A DNA stretch of 64,000 nt, from contig JADBKP010000002.1 of assembly GCA_014896315.1 (NCBI GenBank), forward strand, positions 103,509 to 167,508. The letters are read 5' to 3'. The stretch is from Limnochordales bacterium. Lineage in GTDB: Bacteria; Bacillota; Limnochordia; Limnochordales; DUMU01. Positions 57,862 through 64,000 of the stretch are shown piece by piece (position 1 is the stretch's first letter; each line of letters opens with the position of its first letter). The notes beneath the pieces are model-generated. The model made no database searches and was not told the DNA's origin. It worked only from the letters and a program-made list of their open reading frames with translations. Made by a program: the position numbers and the translations under genes.

Positions 57862-59808
57862 GTGGCGGAGCTTGCCTGGGTGGCGGCCGCCCTACCGTTC
57901 TTTTCATTCTTAATTCAGGTATTCATCACCGGCCCGACCCGCCGCCGTGGAGATTGGGTGGGTATCATCGCAACGGCCGCAAGCTTCATCCTCAGCATTG
58001 GGGTTCTGCTCGAAACCACCGCGGGAGTGAGGACCGGCTCTTCCTTCCTGTGGGCAACCATGGGCGACCGGACCTTCCGCTTCGGCTACCACGTCGATGC
58101 TTTGACTGGAGTTATGCTCGTGGTAGTCGCCCTGGTCAGCCTGATGGTGCACCTGTTTTCCCTGGGATACATGGAGGGTGACGTTCGCTACGGCCGTTAC
58201 TACACGATTCTCTCGCTTTTCACTTTCTCCATGCTGGGGCTTTTGCTGGCCGACAACTTCCTGCAGCTCTTCGTCTTCTGGGAGCTGGTCGGTCTCTGTT
58301 CTTTCCTGCTGATCGGCCACTGGTATGAGGAGAAAGCTAACAGCAATGCGGCTATGAAAGCCTTCCTGACCACCCGTGTCGGGGATATCGGGATGGCGAT
58401 CGGCATCTTCTTGCTCTATAGCGCCACGGGCACATTGCAGTTTGAGGAAGTCTGGCACTCCGTCTCCGCCGGTCTGCTGACTCCCGCAACCATCACCGCC
58501 GTCAGCCTGCTTCTCTTTGCGGGGGCGGTCGGCAAGTCGGCGCAGTTTCCCCTGCACGTCTGGCTGCCGGACGCCATGGCCGGCCCGACTCCTGTCAGCG
58601 CCCTGATCCACGCGGCGACCATGGTGGCTGCAGGAGTATATCTTGTGGCGCGCTCCTTCCCGCTCTTCTCGGCCTCACCCACCGCCATGTACTGGGTGGC
58701 GGCGATCGGCGGCTTCACCGCGTTCTTTGCGGCTACCATCGCCCTTGTTCAGGAAGACATAAAGAAAGTGCTGGCCTACTCCACCATCAGTCAGCTGGGG
58801 TACATGTTCCTGGGATTGGGCTCAGGGTCGCTGGTAGCCGGGACCTTTCACTTGATGACGCAGGCTTTCTTCAAATCCCTACTCTTCCTGGCCTCCGGAA
58901 GTGTGATCCACGCTTTGCACACCCAAAACCTCCACGAGATGGGCGGCCTCTACCGCCGCATGCGCTGGACGGCCTGGACCTGGATCATTGGGTCCCTGGC
59001 CATGGCGGGTGTACCGCCGCTCTCCGGTTTCTGGAGCAAAGACGAGGTGCTGCTTGCCGCCTACCACAGTGGCCGGCCGCTTCTCTTCTGGCTCGGGTTG
59101 ATTACGGCGCTCCTCACCGCGTTCTACATCACCCGGGCAACCTGGCTGGCCTTCTTTGGCAGACCCCGGGATGAAGAGAAGTTCCGTCACGCCCATGAAG
59201 GTGATTGGCGCTTCAAGCTGCCTCTTGGGGTGCTGGCCATCATGGCGGCCTTCTCCGGGTTCGTTGGTTCAAGCTGGTTCGGCCATCCGTTCACCCACTG
59301 GATGGAGACGACGCTGCCTTCCGGTTTCCACCTTGTCGAACTTGAGCCTGCGGGCATAGTGCAGTTGCTGGCCTTGGCAGCAGCGGTGCTCGGGATTCTC
59401 CTCGGCTGGCTGGTCTATGGTGCGGGAGTGGTCTCCCGTTCGGCATTGATTCGGGCAGCCGGGCCCGTTTACACACTGCTCAAGCGGAAGTACTACCTGG
59501 ATGAACTGTACGGGTGGCTTTTCGTACGCACGACAGTGGCACTCTCCTGGGTTGTCAGCGTCTTCGATCGCTACATCGTCGACGGCATCGTAAACCTCAT
59601 CGCATGGTTTAGCACCCAGCTCAGCTTTGCCACTGGTGACTTCGATCGTTCCGTCATCGATGGCGCGGTCAACGGGGTTGGAGCTGCTTTCAGCGCCGGC
59701 AGTCAGGTGCTGCGTCGGGCCCAGACAGGTTACGTCGGCGCTTATCTGCTCGTGCTGCTGGGGGCTATGGCCGCCGGACTGCTCGTACTCGCATTCATCG
59801 TGGATTAG
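57862..59808 (+). CDS. nuoL: NADH-quinone oxidoreductase subunit L
   Basis: FWELVGLCSFLLIGHWYEEKANSNAAMKAFLTTRVGDIGM...GKSAQFPLHVWLPDAMAGPTPVSALIHAATMVAAGVYL. Confidence 0.97.
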   Translation: MAELAWVAAALPFFSFLIQVFITGPTRRRGDWVGIIATAASFILSIGVLLETTAGVRTGSSFLWATMGDRTFRFGYHVDALTGVMLVVVALVSLMVHLFSLGYMEGDVRYGRYYTILSLFTFSMLGLLLADNFLQLFVFWELVGLCSFLLIGHWYEEKANSNAAMKAFLTTRVGDIGMAIGIFLLYSATGTLQFEEVWHSVSAGLLTPATITAVSLLLFAGAVGKSAQFPLHVWLPDAMAGPTPVSALIHAATMVAAGVYLVARSFPLFSASPTAMYWVAAIGGFTAFFAATIALVQEDIKKVLAYSTISQLGYMFLGLGSGSLVAGTFHLMTQAFFKSLLFLASGSVIHALHTQNLHEMGGLYRRMRWTAWTWIIGSLAMAGVPPLSGFWSKDEVLLAAYHSGRPLLFWLGLITALLTAFYITRATWLAFFGRPRDEEKFRHAHEGDWRFKLPLGVLAIMAAFSGFVGSSWFGHPFTHWMETTLPSGFHLVELEPAGIVQLLALAAAVLGILLGWLVYGAGVVSRSALIRAAGPVYTLLKRKYYLDELYGWLFVRTTVALSWVVSVFDRYIVDGIVNLIAWFSTQLSFATGDFDRSVIDGAVNGVGAAFSAGSQVLRRAQTGYVGAYLLVLLGAMAAGLLVLAFIVD

Positions 59809-59825
59809 AGAAGAGGAGGCATGGC

Positions 59826-61313
59826 ATGCTTACCGCACTAGTCTTCTTACCGCTTGTCGGAAGCCTGCTCCTGCTGCTCCTGCCGCAGGAGAACAAACCG
59901 GCGCTGCGGGGAGTAGCTACTTTCTTTGCCGCCGTTGAACTTCTGCTCAGCCTGGTCTTGCTGGCACGCTTTGCCCCGTCCCAGGCGGAAATGCAGTTCG
60001 TGGAGAAGTACGCCTGGATCCCGTCCCTGGGTATCAGCTACCACCTGGGCGTCGACGGGGTCTCGCTGGCGCTGGTGGTAATGACTGCTCTGGTGACGCT
60101 TCTGGCCGCGGTGGCCTCCTACTCTATTCAGGAGCGGGTAAAGCTTTTCTACTCCCTGCTCCTGCTCCTTGAGACCGGGATGCTCGGGGTCTTCGTGGCG
60201 CTGGACTATATTCTCTTTTATGTCTTCTGGGAACTGGTCCTAGTTCCCATGTACTTCCTGATCGGCATCTGGGGCGGGCCACGCCGGCAGTACGCCGCCA
60301 TCAAGTTCTTCATCTACACCCTGGCCGGTTCCGTAATCATGCTGGTCGGCATCATCGCCCTCTACTTCAGCGCTGGCATGGGTACCTTCGACATCATAGA
60401 ATTGCAGCAGGCCGGAGCTACCCTGGGCAGCCGCCTGCAGTGGTGGATCTTCCTCGCCTTCTTCCTTGGCTTTGCGGTCAAAGTGCCTATCTTCCCCTTC
60501 CACACCTGGCTGCCCGACGCCCACGTGGAAGCGCCGACCGGTGGCTCCATGATCCTGGCGGGAGTGCTGCTCAAGATGGGCACGTACGGTTTTTACCGTA
60601 TCAGCCTGCCCACCCTTCCGGACGGGGCCCAGGCTTTCGCCCTGCTGCTGGCCACACTGGGTGTTATCAACATCATCTACGGTGCGCTGGCGGCCATGGC
60701 TCAGAAGGATCTCAAGCGGATGGTCGCCTACTCCTCCATCAGCCACATGGGTTTCGTCATGCTGGGGTTGGCGGCGATGACCCCCCGCAGCATCAGTGGT
60801 GCGGTCTTCGTCATGCTTTCCCACGGCCTGATCTCGCCGCTTTTGTTCTTCCTGGTGGGATCTGTCTTCTATGAGCGCACCCATACCCGCATGATCGACG
60901 AACTGGGCGGGCTCTACAACAAGATGCCGCTTGCCTCTGTCGTGATGGCCTTCGGTATCTTCGCCAATCTCGGCTTGCCGGGATTGTCAGGATTTGTAGG
61001 CGAATTTGCGACGCTGCTGGGCTCGTTTGATGTCTTCCGGACGCTGGTGATCGTCGGCTCCCTCGGCCTGATAATCACCGCCGCCTACCACCTGTGGATG
61101 ATGCAGCGGGTGCTCATGGGCGAAGCCTCATCTGCGGGCGGCCTGGGTAAGCTGCCCGATATCAACCGGCGTGAACTTCTTGTTGCCGTTCCACTGATGG
61201 CACTGGTGCTCTTTCTGGGTGTCTATCCTGCTCCCACCTTTGAACTCTTCAACACGGCCGTGCTCAGGCTGCAGAACCTGATGCAGCTGGCCAGTCTGGG
61301 AGGGGGCATCTAG
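59826..61313 (+). CDS. nuoM: NADH-quinone oxidoreductase subunit M
   Basis: FWELVLVPMYFLIGIWGGPRRQYAAIKFFIYTLAGSVIML...VKVPIFPFHTWLPDAHVEAPTGGSMILAGVLLKMGTYGF. Confidence 0.97.
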   Translation: MLTALVFLPLVGSLLLLLLPQENKPALRGVATFFAAVELLLSLVLLARFAPSQAEMQFVEKYAWIPSLGISYHLGVDGVSLALVVMTALVTLLAAVASYSIQERVKLFYSLLLLLETGMLGVFVALDYILFYVFWELVLVPMYFLIGIWGGPRRQYAAIKFFIYTLAGSVIMLVGIIALYFSAGMGTFDIIELQQAGATLGSRLQWWIFLAFFLGFAVKVPIFPFHTWLPDAHVEAPTGGSMILAGVLLKMGTYGFYRISLPTLPDGAQAFALLLATLGVINIIYGALAAMAQKDLKRMVAYSSISHMGFVMLGLAAMTPRSISGAVFVMLSHGLISPLLFFLVGSVFYERTHTRMIDELGGLYNKMPLASVVMAFGIFANLGLPGLSGFVGEFATLLGSFDVFRTLVIVGSLGLIITAAYHLWMMQRVLMGEASSAGGLGKLPDINRRELLVAVPLMALVLFLGVYPAPTFELFNTAVLRLQNLMQLASLGGGI

Positions 61314-61315
61314 GC

Positions 61316-62800
61316 GTGGAAAGAAACATTCTGGTCCTTCTGCCGCAGCTGGTCCTGATCGCCACCTCCTTCCTGGTGCTGGCCGTCGATTTGCGAACGG
61401 GTGACCGCAAGAACAGAGAAGCTGAGCTGATCCCCTGGCTGGTCGCCCTGCTCGGAACGGTGGCCGCCCTGGTAACGCTGCCCCTTTGGGTCGGGCAGGG
61501 CGAGTTTTGGGGGCGCATGTGGCAAAGCGACAGGTTCAGCCTCTTCTTCCAGGTCCTCGTCTTCAGCGTTATGATCCTGGTCCTGCTCGAATCGGCCGAG
61601 TACGTACGTTCGCGGGAGATTCAAAGCGGAGTTTTCTACGCCCTCATCTTGCTTGCGGGTGTAGGCATGACAATGATGGCAAGCTCCCGTGAGCTACTCA
61701 CCATCTATGTCGGGCTTGAGCTCATGTCGGTCTCCTTCTACGCCCTGGTCGGTATGATGAAGAACGACGACCGTTCCAATGAGGCTGCCATCAAGTATTA
61801 CTTGCTGGGGGCGGCCTCCTCCGCGGTGCTGCTCTTTGGCATCTCACTCCTCTTCGGTCTGACGGGCAGCACGTATCTGCCCGAGATAAGCAGCAAACTG
61901 TCCGGCCTGCAGGGAACGGCGGCGCTGCCGGTCGCCTGGGCGGCCGTCCTGCTGCTTTTTGTGGCCCTGGGCTTCAAGGTGGCGGCCGTACCTTTTCACA
62001 TGTGGACACCCGATACCTACCAGGGTGCACCGACGCCGGTCACGGCCTATCTTGCCGCCGGGTCTAAGGCGGCAGCCTTTGCCGCGCTGATCCGGGCGTT
62101 CAGCCTAGGGCTGCCGACTCTCGCCGACCTGTGGCAGCCGGCTCTCACCGCGGTGGCCGTGGCGACCATGACCTACGGTAACGTGGTCGCCCTCTCCCAA
62201 ACGGACGTGAAGCGGATGATGGGCTACTCTTCGATCGCCCATGCCGGCTACGTCCTGACGGGGCTCGCCATCTTCACCCCGGAAAGCCTGTCGGCCACCC
62301 TCTACTACCTGCTGGCCTACGCCTTTACCAATCTGGGCGTCTTTGCCGTCATCGTGCTGGTGGCGGGCCGCCGGGGCAACGAAGAGATCTCGAGCTTCCG
62401 GGGGCTGGGGCAGATTTCGCCGGCCTATGCTGCCGCCCTGACCCTCTTCTTCCTCTCCCTGGTGGGCATTCCGCCCACCGCCGGCTTCCTGGGGAAGTTC
62501 TATCTTTTCTTTGCCATGATCGAGGCGGATTACACGTGGCTTGCAGTGGTGATGGTGATCAACTCGGTCATCTCCCTACCGTACTACTACAATGTGGTGC
62601 GCCAGATGTGGCTTGAACCGCCGGAGGAGGCAAACGTGCTCCCGGCCGGTACTGCCGCGGGTCAAACCGCTGCCACGATTGCCCATCGTGCTCTGCTGGG
62701 TATTGGGCCTGCGGTAGCCGTTACCGCCCTGGCGGTGTTGCTGCTTGGCCTCTATCCGCAGCCCTTTATCGAGTGGGTACGGCAGGTGACTCTGCTATAA
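61316..62800 (+). CDS. nuoN: NADH-quinone oxidoreductase subunit N
   Basis: YVGLELMSVSFYALVGMMKNDDRSNEAAIKYYLLGAASSAVLLFG...FKVAAVPFHMWTPDTYQGAPTPVTAYLAAGSKAAAFAAL. Confidence 0.96.
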   Translation: MERNILVLLPQLVLIATSFLVLAVDLRTGDRKNREAELIPWLVALLGTVAALVTLPLWVGQGEFWGRMWQSDRFSLFFQVLVFSVMILVLLESAEYVRSREIQSGVFYALILLAGVGMTMMASSRELLTIYVGLELMSVSFYALVGMMKNDDRSNEAAIKYYLLGAASSAVLLFGISLLFGLTGSTYLPEISSKLSGLQGTAALPVAWAAVLLLFVALGFKVAAVPFHMWTPDTYQGAPTPVTAYLAAGSKAAAFAALIRAFSLGLPTLADLWQPALTAVAVATMTYGNVVALSQTDVKRMMGYSSIAHAGYVLTGLAIFTPESLSATLYYLLAYAFTNLGVFAVIVLVAGRRGNEEISSFRGLGQISPAYAAALTLFFLSLVGIPPTAGFLGKFYLFFAMIEADYTWLAVVMVINSVISLPYYYNVVRQMWLEPPEEANVLPAGTAAGQTAATIAHRALLGIGPAVAVTALAVLLLGLYPQPFIEWVRQVTLL

Positions 62801-62822
62801 GCAAAGAAAAAGCACGTGGAAA

Positions 62823-62852
62823 TAGAGGTGTAGGGGTTAGAGGTGTAGGGGT
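62823..62852. repeat. Two perfect tandem copies of TAGAGGTGTAGGGGT
   Basis: Direct reading of 62823-62837 and 62838-62852. Confidence 0.85.
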
Positions 62853-62906
62853 AACAGCGCAGGAGACAGCTCCAAGCTGAGCAAACCCGTAAACCGGAGG
62901 CAGAAC

Positions 62907-63893
62907 ATGAGCCGCGTTTATGTTCTCGGGCTGTGCGGCGTCGGCTACCTGTTCAATCTGCCAAGATTACCGGTTGTCGGCGAAACCCTCCAGGCAGAAC
63001 ATGTGACGATCGAGCCCGGGGGAAAAGGGGCCAATCAGGCGGTCGCCTTGGCCCGTCTCGGCAACCAGGTCGAGTTTGTGACAGCACTGGGGCGAGATAC
63101 CAACGGTGACGCGTGCCTCAACTTCCTTGCCCACGAACACGTGGGGACACAGTATTGCGTCCGGGTGGACGCCCCGACCGCTCTCGGCGTAGTCGCCACC
63201 GCCGCTACTCCGAGCGACGCCTCCAGCAGTTGCCGGAGCGGCGTCTCCGGCAGCAACGGCAACTTGGTCATCGTCTATCCGGGGGCGGTCTCCGCTCTGC
63301 GCGCCGAGCACGTGCTGGCCAGTGCCCTCGCCCTCGACTGGGCCGATGCCGTCCTCCTGCAACTGGAGGCGCCGCTCGAAGCAAACCTGACGGCTGCCAG
63401 GGAAGCTACCCGGCGGGGAAAGCCCGTCTTCCTCAACCCTGCCCCTGCGCCGACCTACGAGAAGCTAGCTGATCCACGTTTCCGTGAATTGCTTTCCCTC
63501 GCCACCCTCATCACGCCCAATGCAGTGGAAGCCCAACAGCTGCTCGGCATACCCCCTGTGCCGGATCTGCCCCTGTCTCGGGCTGCCGATCTCGCCTCCG
63601 CCCTCACAACCCTCGGTCCCCGCCAAGTCGTAATCACGCTGGGAGCGCAAGGCGCGATTGCCTGCGAAGGCGGGCGCGTCTGTCACGTTCCCGCTCAACC
63701 GGTCCGAGTGGTCGACACAACGGGCGCAGGCGACTGCTTCACCGCAGCACTGACCAGCGAGATTCTCAACGGCAAGCCATTGCTGGCAGCGGTTGAATAT
63801 GCCGTACGGGCAGCAGCAATCTCTGTCAGCCGTGCTGGCGTGATGGCATCCTTCCCGACTGCTACCGAGCTCGTGGAACAGCAAACAGGATAA
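62907..63893 (+). CDS. PfkB-family carbohydrate kinase (ribokinase-like)
   Basis: EPGGKGANQAVALARLGNQVEFVTALGRDTNGD...VFLNPAPAP...VVDTTGAGDCFTAALTSEILNG. Confidence 0.92.
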   Translation: MSRVYVLGLCGVGYLFNLPRLPVVGETLQAEHVTIEPGGKGANQAVALARLGNQVEFVTALGRDTNGDACLNFLAHEHVGTQYCVRVDAPTALGVVATAATPSDASSSCRSGVSGSNGNLVIVYPGAVSALRAEHVLASALALDWADAVLLQLEAPLEANLTAAREATRRGKPVFLNPAPAPTYEKLADPRFRELLSLATLITPNAVEAQQLLGIPPVPDLPLSRAADLASALTTLGPRQVVITLGAQGAIACEGGRVCHVPAQPVRVVDTTGAGDCFTAALTSEILNGKPLLAAVEYAVRAAAISVSRAGVMASFPTATELVEQQTG

Positions 63894-64000
63894 GGAAGGA
63901 GATTCGGATGCATTGAGATACCCTCAAAAGGTGTTGAAATGTGCTTAGGCGGTGTACCCTCCTGTTGAGAGAACCAACCGGGGCAATGGGCCCCAGTAAG

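Noticed and set aside
1-64000. CRISPR arrays, prophage modules, toxin-antitoxin or defence islands, rRNA operons
   Set aside because: Looked for regular repeat-spacer patterns, phage structural motifs and known defence motifs in the ORF list and sequence; none recognised.

Overview
The window reads as a GC-rich core-chromosome segment from an endospore-forming, probably thermophilic or anaerobic, Firmicutes-type bacterium. The taxonomic call is inferred from spoIVA, spoIIP, spoVAC/AD/AE/AF, ytfJ/gerW and Spo0E-like genes. Almost everything from 1 to 52.2 kb is on the minus strand. Blocks include hom-thrB-lysC, spoIVA-der-spoIIP, rpsA-plsC-cmk-aroA-tyrA-aroF-(aroH::hisC fusion)-hutP, a decayed ISLre2-like element, rluB, ytfJ, scpAB, lysA-spoVA, ymdB-rny-recX-recA-thpR, a ccm cytochrome c maturation block, two NarX/NarL-type two-component pairs, cinA, an FtsH-like protease with an overlapping partner, and rimO. 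From 52.3 kb the + strand carries an 11-gene complex I operon (nuoABCDHIJKLMN, no nuoEFG) behind a perfect-consensus sigma-A promoter, then a PfkB kinase. I found no CRISPR array, prophage, or clearly new multi-gene system. The best leads are: the AroH-HisC fusion; an FtsH-like protease that seems to lack its extracytoplasmic domain and overlaps a gene for a single-TM protein; a GTTAC/GTAAC operator-like cluster around an XRE regulator, with a palindrome spanning its start codon; the ccm plus two-component block inside the conserved cinA-thpR-recA neighbourhood, with a Cys-type CcmE; a PurBox-like pair before a purine permease; and an orphan HutP-family gene. All family calls come from reading motifs in the translations; no database search was run.
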